Shown: positions 7,661 to 14,403, counted from the first letter of the stretch. The stretch is DNA of 14,664 nucleotides from Holosporales bacterium (GCA_031290075.1 JAITOG010000076.1:1-14664), one strand, 5' to 3'. A program made the numbers and translations. Notes: generated by a model from the letters alone, not told the origin.

Positions 7661-8239
7661 ATGTTAGAAAAATTTTTAAAATTTATCCTGTCAGCAGGTT
7701 TGGCTTTGCTTGTTGCAGGTTGTTCTCAAAAAATAGATTTTGAAAATGATGTTCCACAACGGGCAAAAAGTATTTCTAATGAACAAGTAAAAAAGGCGAG
7801 AGAGTCCATGAGTTCTCCGGAACTTCGTAGGCAATATAGAGATTATGAAAAAAATTCATCGTCTGAAACTTTAGCTGATCTTCAAAGAAGAAAGAGAGAA
7901 TTGGAAAGAAGAATTGCTACTATATTACGCGCAAATTCAAACAATAGTAATATTTGTTCAATATGTAAAAAAAAGTATAATATGCATCCTTCTAAGAAAA
8001 GAGCGATTCTTAGAAAAAAGAGAAAAGTACAAAGGCCTGTGGTAAACGAGCCTTCTTATCAACAAGTTATTCCTGTTGCTCCTGCCCCCAATGTTCCTTT
8101 TGGAGGACAGTCTATGCAGCAGTCAGGATACATTGATCCAAATGTAATTCAAACGCCAATGTTCCAGCAACCTATTCCTATGCTTCCTCAACCTCAATAT
8201 CAGCAGTCTGTTCCTATGCAGCCATATCCGATTAGCTAA
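7661..8239 (+). CDS. Small lipoprotein of unknown function
   Basis: The 192-residue protein begins MLEKFLKFILSAGLALLVAGC, a lipoprotein signal with lipobox VAGC and acylated Cys at 21. It should be anchored in a membrane, facing the periplasm. A charged helical stretch (about 40-90, including LADLQRRKRELERRI) and a CSICKKK motif near residue 99 come next. The last 60 residues are low complexity, rich in Pro, Gln and Met. I chose the ATG at 7661 because GAGG (7652-7655) sits 5 bp upstream and the signal starts there; a TTG at 7634 would bury the signal. Its stop is 4 bp before a GspF-type gene, so the two are probably one transcript and may share a transport task. I cannot assign it to a family. 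Confidence 0.8.
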   Translation: MLEKFLKFILSAGLALLVAGCSQKIDFENDVPQRAKSISNEQVKKARESMSSPELRRQYRDYEKNSSSETLADLQRRKRELERRIATILRANSNNSNICSICKKKYNMHPSKKRAILRKKRKVQRPVVNEPSYQQVIPVAPAPNVPFGGQSMQQSGYIDPNVIQTPMFQQPIPMLPQPQYQQSVPMQPYPIS

Positions 8240-8243
8240 GGTT

Positions 8244-9389
8244 ATGATTGCTTTTAAATATAAAGCCTTAAGTGGTGAAGGAAAGGCACAAAGAGGGGTT
8301 ATATACGGAAATGACGTTTCGGATGTTACGGAAATTTTAAAAGAGAGCCGCTTTTTTGTAATTTCTGTAAAAAAATTTAAACGATTTTATTTTTTAGAGA
8401 AAGATCGTTTAGAAAAAGAAATTTTCGTTTTTTTTAAACAATTTAGCTTGCTACTTAACCAAAAAATTCCATTAGTAGAAGTATTAAAAACACTAGAAAC
8501 AATAACTGATTTCTTTCCCCTTAAAATGGCTATCCATCAAATTTCCCTTGATATTCATAGTGGAATTAAATTTTCCCAAGCACTTGAAAAACATAGAAAA
8601 TTATTTACAGACTTTGTTATTGCTTGCTTATACAACGCAGAAAAAACTGGAAATTTAATAAAAGCAAGCCAGATCCTCTGTGATTTCCTTAGTATGCAGC
8701 AAAAATTCAAGAAAAATATAAATAAAATAACTTTTTATCCATTATGTATATTTTCTGTTTTATTTTTATTAATTATATCTATACTTAAGTACCTTATTCC
8801 TACGGCAAAAGATTTTCTTTACGAGATTGGAAATATTAGTATAAGCCAAAAAATCTTGATCTTCCTTTCTGATTTATCAATTAGTTTTCCAATTTTGTTT
8901 TTTTCCTCATTTTTTGCATTTTTTTTAATTTTTTCCTTATTTTTTAAAAAATTTTTTCTTAATCGTCTTTTTTATGAAAAGTATAACTGGATATTTTGGT
9001 TACAGTCTATTTCTGCACTTTTGCTTTCGGGAGTTCCTTTAAAAGATTCTTTACGGATTTCAACAAAAAATATATCATCTTTAAAGAAAAAGCTGAAAGA
9101 AGTGGAAAAAGATCTTTTAAATGGAGAATCTTTTTCTGAATCTTTAGCAAAAGAAAAAGGATTTTTGCCAAGTTTGCTTAACTTTTTGAAAATCGGAGAA
9201 TCTTCGGGGCAGTTAGGGGAAATGTTATTTCAGTGCGCAAAGTTTGAGCAGGAAAATTTGGATTATAAAATAGAAACCTTTTTTGCTAGATTTTCTCCGC
9301 TTTTACTTTTATTTGCCGGTTTAACAATTTTATGGATCGTTTTATCAATATTTCTGCCGTTCTACGAAAACTTATCAATGAATTATTAA
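8244..9389 (+). CDS. Type II secretion / type IV pilus GspF-PilC family inner-membrane protein
   Basis: GspF/PilC proteins are the polytopic platform of type II secretion and pilus machines. The 381 residues begin FKYKAL, a typical GspF opening. Two T2SSF repeats follow, at about 63-185 (FFKQFSLLLNQKIPLVEVL) and 262-372 (WLQSISALLLSGVPLKDSL, then KIGESSGQLGEML). Three membrane spans stand out at about 165-187, 213-236 and 350-373. The length is close to the family norm of about 400, and the GESSGQL motif is intact. The ATG lies 4 bp after the lipoprotein stop with AAGG close upstream. No GspE ATPase, GspG pilin or secretin is within view, so whether this serves secretion, competence or pili is open. 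Confidence 0.88.
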   Translation: MIAFKYKALSGEGKAQRGVIYGNDVSDVTEILKESRFFVISVKKFKRFYFLEKDRLEKEIFVFFKQFSLLLNQKIPLVEVLKTLETITDFFPLKMAIHQISLDIHSGIKFSQALEKHRKLFTDFVIACLYNAEKTGNLIKASQILCDFLSMQQKFKKNINKITFYPLCIFSVLFLLIISILKYLIPTAKDFLYEIGNISISQKILIFLSDLSISFPILFFSSFFAFFLIFSLFFKKFFLNRLFYEKYNWIFWLQSISALLLSGVPLKDSLRISTKNISSLKKKLKEVEKDLLNGESFSESLAKEKGFLPSLLNFLKIGESSGQLGEMLFQCAKFEQENLDYKIETFFARFSPLLLLFAGLTILWIVLSIFLPFYENLSMNY

Positions 9390-9416
9390 AATAAAAATCC
9401 TCTCAATTAACCTTTT

Positions 9417-9518
9417 ATAGTAGGGTTCATTAACAGCAAGATCAATTTTATCCTCATTTTGTTTTTTGAGGACAAGCAATTGGTGCGATTGATCCTATCA
9501 TTTGGCGTTTTTACTATA
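9417..9518 (-). repeat. Palindromic repeat family of about 105 bp, copy A
   Basis: It reads ATAGTAGGGTTCATT...CCTATCATTTGGCG...ACTATA and matches copies B (11687-11796) and C (12775-12878) in reverse orientation. The ends form an imperfect inverted repeat (TATAGTAG with GATCAATT arms). This copy is the most degraded: one extra G near the left end and a shortened centre. It lies 27 bp after the GspF-type gene. The near-identical 17-mers CAATTAACCTTTTATAG (9404-9420) and CAATTAACATTTTATAA (9531-9547) flank it. Confidence 0.8.
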
Positions 9519-9576
9519 AGTAAATGTTTCCAATTAACATTTTATAAACATTTTTTTTTACTTTTAAAAATAGCAA

Positions 9577-10275
9577 TTAATATCGGGCTGTAAAGATTGG
9601 TTTAGAAATATTTTTTTTTTTTTGATTTACATATTTCTTTTGCATTAAATGCTTTTTCTCTTCTTCATTCAATTGATTTACTTTATGACTAAGTGTAGTT
9701 AAATTATGGAATCCTCCACGATTTCCTATATTTTTTCTATATATTTCTTCCCAGCTGTGTCCTTTTGTTTTAACTCCAAATTTTCCACAATTATTTTTTA
9801 AATAAATGGAAAATGTCTGACTTTCCTTAGGTAGGGCTTGAACTCGCACTCTGCCAATTCCTTTATTATAAAGGCCAAGTTCTTTTGCAGCTGATACAGA
9901 TAAATCTATAATTCTATTTTTGTATTTAAATGGCCCGCGATCATCAACAAGTAGTATTACCTTTTTTCCATTTTCCAAGTTTGTAATACGAACTATGGTT
10001 GGTAAAGGTAAAGTTTTGTGTGCAGCTGTCATTGAATATTGGTTATATGTTTCACCTTGAGCTTTTTTCCCTCCATGAAAGCCAGGACCATACCAAGATG
10101 CAAGTCCGATTTTATCGTAATCATAGTATTTTTGCGGCGAATGCCAAGTTCCTTGAACATAATACGATTCAGAAGAGCGCGAAACACCTGTAACTGGATA
10201 CCTATAGGTAGTACATTGCGTTAAAAAAAAGGCAAAAAACGGCATTATATAATATAATAATTTATTTTTTTTCAT
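9577..10275 (-). CDS. rlpA: RlpA-like lipoprotein (DPBB-fold septal lytic transglycosylase)
   Basis: RlpA proteins are outer-membrane lipoproteins that cut denuded glycan strands of peptidoglycan at the septum. The 232-residue form has a lipobox ending LTQC (Cys 21). A double-psi beta-barrel follows, with GLASWYGPGFHG (57-68), TAAHKTLPLPT (83-93), VRITNLENGK and DDRGPF (111-116, catalytic region), then RIIDLSVSAA. The C-terminal SPOR domain of E. coli RlpA is absent, replaced by a basic tail of about 70 residues ending IFTARY. I chose the ATG at 10275 because AAGGTG lies 8 bases upstream and the lipoprotein signal begins there. A longer frame from 10395 would put 40 basic residues before the signal. 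Confidence 0.9.
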   Translation of the reverse strand: MKKNKLLYYIMPFFAFFLTQCTTYRYPVTGVSRSSESYYVQGTWHSPQKYYDYDKIGLASWYGPGFHGGKKAQGETYNQYSMTAAHKTLPLPTIVRITNLENGKKVILLVDDRGPFKYKNRIIDLSVSAAKELGLYNKGIGRVRVQALPKESQTFSIYLKNNCGKFGVKTKGHSWEEIYRKNIGNRGGFHNLTTLSHKVNQLNEEEKKHLMQKKYVNQKKKNISKPIFTARY

Positions 10276-10410
10276 CAAATATTCACCTTTATTTATCATT
10301 ATTTTTTTACATCTATTTTTCTTAACTTTTCTACTATAATCTGAAATAATATAGTTTGCTAACTTATCCCTTCTAACTCTTAATTTTTTTTTCATTATAA
10401 AAAATCTAGA

Positions 10411-10506
10411 TATACCAGGGCCCCCAAAGAATGCGGATTTTTAATTGCTGCCAATCCTTGAAACCCAAGAAGTTTGAATCCGCAATTTTTTTTGGGTTTG
10501 GGTATA
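10411..10506 (+). repeat. Palindromic repeat family of about 95 bp, copy 1
   Basis: The element runs from TATACCAGGGCCCCCAAAG to TTTGGGTTTGGGTATA and matches 13985-14078 with only a few changes. Its two ends are imperfect inverted repeats built on CCCAAA and AATGCGGATT / AATCCGCAATT, so a single strand could fold into one long hairpin. It lies between the map and rlpA genes, about 135 bp before the rlpA start. Confidence 0.8.
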
Positions 10507-10536
10507 AATTAAAAAAGATAACTCAAGTTTATCTTT
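10507..10536 (-). terminator. Probable terminator after map
   Basis: On the minus strand, AAAGATAA pairs with TTATCTTT (10514-10521 with 10529-10536) around a 6-base loop and is followed by a run of T (complement of 10507-10513). It lies about 120 bp downstream of the map stop. The stem is A/T-rich, so it would be weak. Confidence 0.45.
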
Positions 10537-10572
10537 ATATCTTTTAAAAGGCAAATGCGATCAGAAGAAAAA

Positions 10573-10620
10573 TTAAGAAGCTGTCTTCATGTTTATCTGA
10601 AATCTAACCTATTTTAGGGA
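10573..10620 (+). repeat. Composite repeat end
   Basis: The first 18 bases (TTAAGAAGCTGTCTTCAT) match the end of the GC-rich repeat copies at 2275 and 14287-14304. The next 30 (GTTTATCTGAAATCTAACC and on) match 12630-12659 inside the 145-bp element. This looks like one end of an insertion sequence whose body is not in view. Confidence 0.55.
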
Positions 10621-10654
10621 GTAAGAAATATTATTAGACCTTCGAAATGCAATA

Positions 10655-11422
10655 CTACCAATTTTTAGTAGGTATTGTTGATTTTGTAAAAACATCAACG
10701 CCGTTAGCTGTTACGCCAAGGCTGTGCTCAAATTGGGCTGATAAGGAGTGGTCGTATGTTATTGCAGTCCAGCCATCAGAAAGAATTTTTACCTTCCAAC
10801 TTCCTGTATTAACCATTGGTTCAATAGTAAAAAACATTCCTTCCTTCAAAATTGGTCCTTCACCAGGTTCCCCAAAATGTGGAACTTGAGGATCTCCATG
10901 GAAAACGCGCCCAAGGCCGTGTCCACAAAAATCTCTTACAACCGAAAATCCTTCTTTTTCTACATAGGTCTGAATAAAATGCCCAATATCGCCAATTGTA
11001 ACCCCAGGGCGAACAATTTCTATTACCTTCATCAGCGATGTATATGTTACATCTATTAACTTTTTGGCAATGTGGGAAACTTTTCCAACAGTAAACATTC
11101 GGCTTGTGTCACCATACCATCCATCTAATATCACTGTTATATCAATGTTTAAAATATCCCCTTTTTTTAATATTTTATGGTCCGGTATTCCATGGCAAAC
11201 AACGTGATTAACGGAAATACAAGTTGCTTTGGGAAACCCTTTATAATTAAGAGAAGCAGGGATTGCATTGTGATCAAGAATGAATTGATGGCACATTTTA
11301 TCAAGTTCTTCCGTTGTAATGCCGGGTTTAACGAAGGGGCTGATAAAATCCAAAACAGATGCAGCTAACCGGCCGGCTGCACGCATTTGAGCGAAATTTT
11401 CTTTTTTATGAATTGTAATCAA
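10655..11422 (-). CDS. map: Methionine aminopeptidase, type I
   Basis: Map removes the initiator methionine from nascent proteins and uses two divalent metals. The 255 residues match type I enzymes without insertions. His 77 lies in CHGIP and the metal ligands are Asp 94 (NIDIT), Asp 105 (YGDTSR), His 168 (GHGLGRVFH), Glu 201 (IEPMV) and Glu 232 (FEHSLGVT). The N-terminal RAAGRLAA and KPGITTEEL are also typical. The start is TTG at 11422, with AAAGGA (11430-11435) 7 bases upstream; no ATG gives a full N-terminus. It stands alone between two repeat-filled gaps, with no ribosomal or translation genes beside it. Confidence 0.96.
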   Translation of the reverse strand: MITIHKKENFAQMRAAGRLAASVLDFISPFVKPGITTEELDKMCHQFILDHNAIPASLNYKGFPKATCISVNHVVCHGIPDHKILKKGDILNIDITVILDGWYGDTSRMFTVGKVSHIAKKLIDVTYTSLMKVIEIVRPGVTIGDIGHFIQTYVEKEGFSVVRDFCGHGLGRVFHGDPQVPHFGEPGEGPILKEGMFFTIEPMVNTGSWKVKILSDGWTAITYDHSLSAQFEHSLGVTANGVDVFTKSTIPTKNW

Positions 11423-11686
11423 AAGACTATCCTTTTAAAATTTTAGAAAAAAATGGAAATTATTATTTTGGAAGCAATTTTTTACTTTTTTTCTGTTTTA
11501 AGTTCCATTTTCTTATTACATCTTTTATAAATTATAACAAAACACCAAAAAATACACCATTAGATTTACTTAAGCGTATGTTTTTTTAGGGTAGTTGCCA
11601 GGGGCTTTTAGTTCTCAAATAAATATGATATAAACTTTAAGAATTTGTATTTTATCTTTATAAAGAGAGGAAGTATTAATTATGAG

Positions 11687-11796
11687 TATATAGTAGAAAT
11701 GCCAAACGATAGGATCAATTACACCAATTGCTTATCCTCCAATTGAAAACAAAATTAAGGATAGAATTGATCCTGTTATTAATGAATCTACTATAT
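11687..11796 (+). repeat. Palindromic repeat family of about 105 bp, copy B
   Basis: This is the best preserved copy. Its ends are perfect 11-bp inverted repeats (TATATAGTAGA and its complement). Internal arms AGGATCAATT / AATTGATCCT (11711-11720 with 11766-11775) also pair perfectly. It begins five bases after an ATG (11682) that has a good ribosome site (GAGAGGAAG, 11665-11673). Confidence 0.85.
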
Positions 11797-11798
11797 AG

Positions 11799-11867
11799 TG
11801 GAACTTGGTCCAAGGAATTCATCTGGTCTAGGTATTCCTTGACGAAATTCCATAGTTCACATTAATA
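11799..11867. repeat. Inverted repeat ending in a shared IS-like end motif
   Basis: TGGAACTTGGTCCAAGGAA (11799-11817) is matched by TTCCTTGACGAAATTCCA (11835-11852) in inverted form, with about three differences. Its right side runs into CCATAGTTCACATTAATA (11850-11867), a variant of the end motif found at 12677-12698 and 14156-14177. The motif overlaps the stop codon of the rubrerythrin gene. On the minus strand the hairpin might also act as a transcript end for that gene, although no long T run follows. Confidence 0.55.
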
Positions 11868-12401
11868 ATTACAAACCCTTAGCTCAAAAAAAGCCTTAAT
11901 ATGCTTGCATACTGGGCATAACTGAGGAGCTTCTTTACCTTCAAAAGAATACCCACAATTATTGCATTGCCAAACAACTTTTTCTTCTTTTCGGAAAACC
12001 TTATTTTCTAGAATATTTGCTAACAGTTGATTGTATCTTGCTTCATGCTCTTTCTCTATTTCTACAACAGCTTTAAATAAAAATGCGATATCACGAAATC
12101 CTTCCTCTTCAGCTTCTCTAGCAAATTTGGCATACATTTCCGTCCATTCATAATTCTCTCCACCTGCTGCAGCTTTTAGGTTTTCAATTGTATTTGGAAT
12201 ATTTCCGCCATTTAATAATTCAAACCAAATCTTTGCGTGTTCTTTTTCATTATTGGCAGTTTCTTCAAATATATTTCCTATTTGAATGTATCCTTCTTTT
12301 TTTGCTTGAGAAGCGAAATATGCGTACTTATTTCTAGCTTGAGATTCCCCAGCAAAAGCTTCCCTTAAATTTTTTTCGGTTTTACTTCCATTCAATTCCA
12401 C
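11862..12401 (-). CDS. rbr: Rubrerythrin
   Basis: Rubrerythrin reduces hydrogen peroxide to water in the cytoplasm, taking electrons from a rubredoxin-like partner. The 179 residues contain a four-helix diiron domain with Glu 19 (AGESQARN), ExxH at 52-55 and ExxH at 116-119. A rubredoxin-type Fe(Cys)4 domain follows, with CNNC (146-149) and CPVC (162-165). Length and all iron ligands are normal. The ATG at 12401 has AGGTG 8 bases upstream, and a promoter-like sequence lies just before it. Rubrerythrins are most common in anaerobes and microaerophiles, which fits a host-associated or low-oxygen life. The gene has no operon partner. Confidence 0.95.
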   Translation of the reverse strand: MELNGSKTEKNLREAFAGESQARNKYAYFASQAKKEGYIQIGNIFEETANNEKEHAKIWFELLNGGNIPNTIENLKAAAGGENYEWTEMYAKFAREAEEEGFRDIAFLFKAVVEIEKEHEARYNQLLANILENKVFRKEEKVVWQCNNCGYSFEGKEAPQLCPVCKHIKAFFELRVCNY

Positions 12402-12433
12402 ACTGCACCTATATCAAAATTTACAAACAAAAA

Positions 12434-12462
12434 ACCCTAACATTGGCAACGTAGATTGTCAA
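12434..12462 (-). promoter_or_regulatory. Candidate sigma-70 promoter of the rubrerythrin gene
   Basis: On the minus strand TTGACA (12457-12462) is a perfect -35 box. It is followed after exactly 17 bases by TAGGGT (12434-12439), a weak -10. Transcription would start about 25 bases before the ATG. The -35 also sits in an inverted repeat (TTGACAA...TTGCCAA), which could bind a regulator. Confidence 0.35.
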
Positions 12463-12553
12463 TAATTATAAAACTCGTCTCTAGTCTTTTTCAGGGCTAA
12501 GTCCTAGAAATAAAAAAAGATAACACAATCAAAAAAAATATTATATATTGAAG

Positions 12554-12698
12554 TATTAACGCGAACTATGGATTAAAATAAAATTTTAAAAATCTCCAAA
12601 AATAGGCTAGATTCCTTTTAGGAGTAATTGTTTATCAGGAATCTAGCCTATTTTGAGGGGTTTGAAAATCTTTTTCTAATCCATAGTTCGCGTTGATA
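12554..12698. mobile_element. 145-bp MITE-like element with 22-bp terminal inverted repeats
   Basis: The ends TATTAACGCGAACTATGGAT (12554-12573, continuing TA) and its complement at 12677-12698 differ at one position. Inside, AAAATAGGCTAGATTCCT (12599-12616) and its perfect complement (12637-12654) form a second hairpin with a 20-base loop. There is no coding capacity. The terminal sequence is also found at 14156-14177, next to an IS630-type transposase remnant. The element has TA at both edges, as expected for the IS630/Tc1 group, which inserts at TA. The parent relation is inferred. Confidence 0.7.
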
Positions 12699-12774
12699 AT
12701 AGTAATAATAATAATGTTTCTTCAACATTTCAAGTTTTATTTTAATTTTTTCTATCTTTTTTTTCAACACATTG

Positions 12775-12878
12775 TATAGTAGAAACGCCAGACAATAGGA
12801 TCAATCGCACCAATTACTTCCCCAATTAAAAACAAAATTGAGGATAGAATTGATCCTGCTGCCAATGAATCTACTATA
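12775..12878 (+). repeat. Palindromic repeat family of about 105 bp, copy C
   Basis: It runs from TATAGTAGAAACGCCA to TGAATCTACTATA, in the same orientation as copy B. The arms AGGATCAAT / AATTGATCCT are kept. Its minus strand is open in one frame (IVDSLAAGS to DPIVWRFYY), part of a 61-codon frame from 12949 to 12764. Copy B has a stop in that frame and copy A a frameshift, so coding is doubtful. Confidence 0.8.
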
Positions 12879-13031
12879 TCATACGGAATTACAAACTTGT
12901 CTGCCCAAAGAGCCACAGCAAAAAAGATTATGGAGCTATGGAAAATCATTGGATTCGAACAGAGATTGCGCAGGAGAATCTAAAGCTGTTTTCAGCTTGA
13001 TGTGAACCCACTAAAAAATCGGAGTTAGGAG
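12879..13031. other. Intergenic stretch between repeat copy C and upp
   Basis: No gene is supported here. A perfect small hairpin AAGCTG/CAGCTT with a TTTT loop lies at about 12983-12999, 35 bp downstream of the upp stop. It has no T run on the minus strand, so termination of upp there is only a possibility. Confidence 0.3.
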
Positions 13032-13706
13032 TTAAAAATTCAAAGCGTTAAAATATCTATCTCCAGCATCTCCTAACCCTGGAACAATATAAGCATTCTC
13101 ATTTAGTTTTTCATCCAATACTGCTGTTATTATTTTAACTCCAGGAAAAGCTTCCGAAATTCTCTTAACCCCTTCAGGAGCACTTACTATACACACGCAA
13201 ACTATGTTTTCTGCTTTTATACCTCTTTGAGTAAGTAGTTTAATGGCTTCGTATATGCTTCCTCCAGTAGCCAACATTGGATCGCAAACGAAAACTTTCT
13301 TATTTTTAAAGGCTTTTGGAAAGTTATTATAATATAAACTAACCTCATGAGTTTTTTCATCTCTTTTCATACCTAAATGATAAGTTTCTGTGTTTGGTAT
13401 AATACTTTCTGCTACAGAAGAAATACCTAATCCAGCTCTTAAAATTGAAACTACAATAATATTAGATTTCAAATCTATACATTTACATTTTGCATTTCCT
13501 ACTGGAGTTTTAACATTAATTGAAACTACTGGTAAATCCTTAGCTGCTTCATAAATTAATGCTTTTGATATTTTTTTTAAAGATTTCTTAAAATCGTATG
13601 ATTTTGTCTTCTTATCTCTTATAATACTTAAATGATGAGAAATAAGAGAATGATTCAAAACTACTAAACCTGCAAAAGAATCACCACTATTTATAGCCAA
13701 TAACAT
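13032..13706 (-). CDS. upp: Uracil phosphoribosyltransferase
   Basis: Upp salvages uracil by joining it to PRPP, giving UMP. Characteristic stretches are LNHSLISHHLSIIRD near the start, ILRAGLGI, YHLGMKRDE, the PRPP-binding loop VCDPMLATGGS, and the uracil-binding end VPGLGDAGDRYF. All are intact. From the ATG at 13706 the protein has 224 residues, slightly above the usual 208 or so. The open frame continues upstream to a TTG at 13811, with further ATGs at 13745 and 13778, and none has a good ribosome site. I prefer 13706 because family members begin only a few residues before the LNHSLISHH block. The extra N-terminal residues may be untranslated. Confidence 0.93.
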   Translation of the reverse strand: MLLAINSGDSFAGLVVLNHSLISHHLSIIRDKKTKSYDFKKSLKKISKALIYEAAKDLPVVSINVKTPVGNAKCKCIDLKSNIIVVSILRAGLGISSVAESIIPNTETYHLGMKRDEKTHEVSLYYNNFPKAFKNKKVFVCDPMLATGGSIYEAIKLLTQRGIKAENIVCVCIVSAPEGVKRISEAFPGVKIITAVLDEKLNENAYIVPGLGDAGDRYFNALNF

Positions 13707-13854
13707 CACAATAAACTGAATTTCCTTTTTAAAAAAATTACTCATAAACGCCCGTACAAATTGATCAACACTGCTCATTTGAAAATTATCAAAAAAGATA
13801 AGAAGTAACAATACTTTGTTTTAAATTTTTCTTAAATGATGACAAAGGAAATTA

Positions 13855-14103
13855 TTATCGTGCTTGGGCTTCAAGGTCAACATCTTTAAGCATTTTTTTT
13901 GGCTTTTTATAGACAAAACCATGTTCACCTAACCAGCAAGCTAGGCCGTGTTCTGAGAATTTCACGTCGTAGCGATCTTGAATATATACTGGGGCCCCCA
14001 AAGAATGCGGATTTTAATTGCTGCCAATCCTTGAAACCCAAGAAATTTGAATCCGCAATTTTTTGGGGTTTGGGGATACTGGCGCTTTCAGTACTGATTT
14101 CAT
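13855..14103 (-). pseudogene. IS630-type transposase remnant, interrupted
   Basis: On the minus strand, rejoining the DNA on both sides of the palindromic element at 13993-14075 gives the reading LKAPVYIQDRYDVKF, SEHGLACWLGEHGF and VYKKPKKMLKDVDLEAQ. It then meets two stops (13852-13857). The pattern of a winged helix followed by L..HGF.YKKPK and D.E.Q is that of the N-terminal region of IS630-family transposases. The DDE catalytic domain is missing, so the gene is dead. The start at 14103 is only the nearest ATG; the true N-terminus is lost or has stops. Confidence 0.65.
13985..14078 (+). repeat. Palindromic repeat family of about 95 bp, copy 2, with target duplication
   Basis: It is nearly identical to 10411-10506. 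ATACTGG occurs at 13986-13992 and again at 14076-14082, directly flanking an 83-bp core (13993-14075), and looks like a 7-bp target duplication. Core plus duplication is 90 bp, so the interrupted transposase frame is kept in phase, although one TAA lies inside the insert. This supports insertion of the element as a mobile unit. Confidence 0.75.
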
Positions 14104-14155
14104 ATCAACTCATGACAACAAAACCTTCAATCACACCGTTTGAGGGGCTTTCACC

Positions 14156-14177
14156 TAATCCATAGTTCGCGTTAATA
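14156..14177 (-). mobile_element. IS-end sequence shared with the 145-bp element
   Basis: The 22 bases from TAATCC to TTAATA match the right end of the 145-bp element (12677-12698) except at one position. They lie 53 bp outside the transposase remnant and read toward it, so they probably mark the original left end of that insertion sequence. Confidence 0.6.
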
Positions 14178-14220
14178 GGTGGAAGGGTGAGGATACAAGC
14201 ATTGAAGCAATGTACCAAAA

Positions 14221-14304
14221 TGTACATTTAGTACACTCCGGTTCTGCGCTCCGTTTTTCCTTTAAAACCCCCAGTTAAAATAATCTATAAAGACAGCTTC
14301 TTAA
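14221..14304 (-). repeat. Dispersed GC-rich repeat, copy 2
   Basis: This is the inverted partner of 2275-2371. On the minus strand it reads from TTAAGAAGCTGTCTTTAT through AAAACGGAGCGCAGAACCGG to a GTAC-rich palindrome. It lies beside the IS end at 14156 and about 100 bp before the last gene. Confidence 0.75.
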
Positions 14305-14403
14305 AATTATTTCTGCATTTTTCTCCCTCCCCATTAACCATTTTTAAACATTTCTTTTTTACTCTAAAAATAGATTTTGTTCTTATTTTATTAGGGGGTC
14401 ATT

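Noticed and set aside
10276..10395. Longer start for the RlpA-like protein
   Set aside because: It would place 40 basic residues ahead of a lipoprotein signal; the ATG at 10275 has a good ribosome site.
10647..11368. Several plus-strand open frames across map
   Set aside because: They are antisense to a complete, well-conserved methionine aminopeptidase.
9417..12878. CRISPR array
   Set aside because: The repeats are about 105 bp, palindromic, irregularly spaced by kilobases with genes between, and no cas gene is present.
12925..13000. tRNA-like T-arm (GTTCGAATCC on the minus strand)
   Set aside because: The flanking bases do not form the T stem or an acceptor stem, and no anticodon arm can be drawn.
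13899..14165. Plus-strand open frame of 88 codons
   Set aside because: It runs antisense to the transposase remnant and through the palindromic element; no ribosome site and no recognisable protein pattern.
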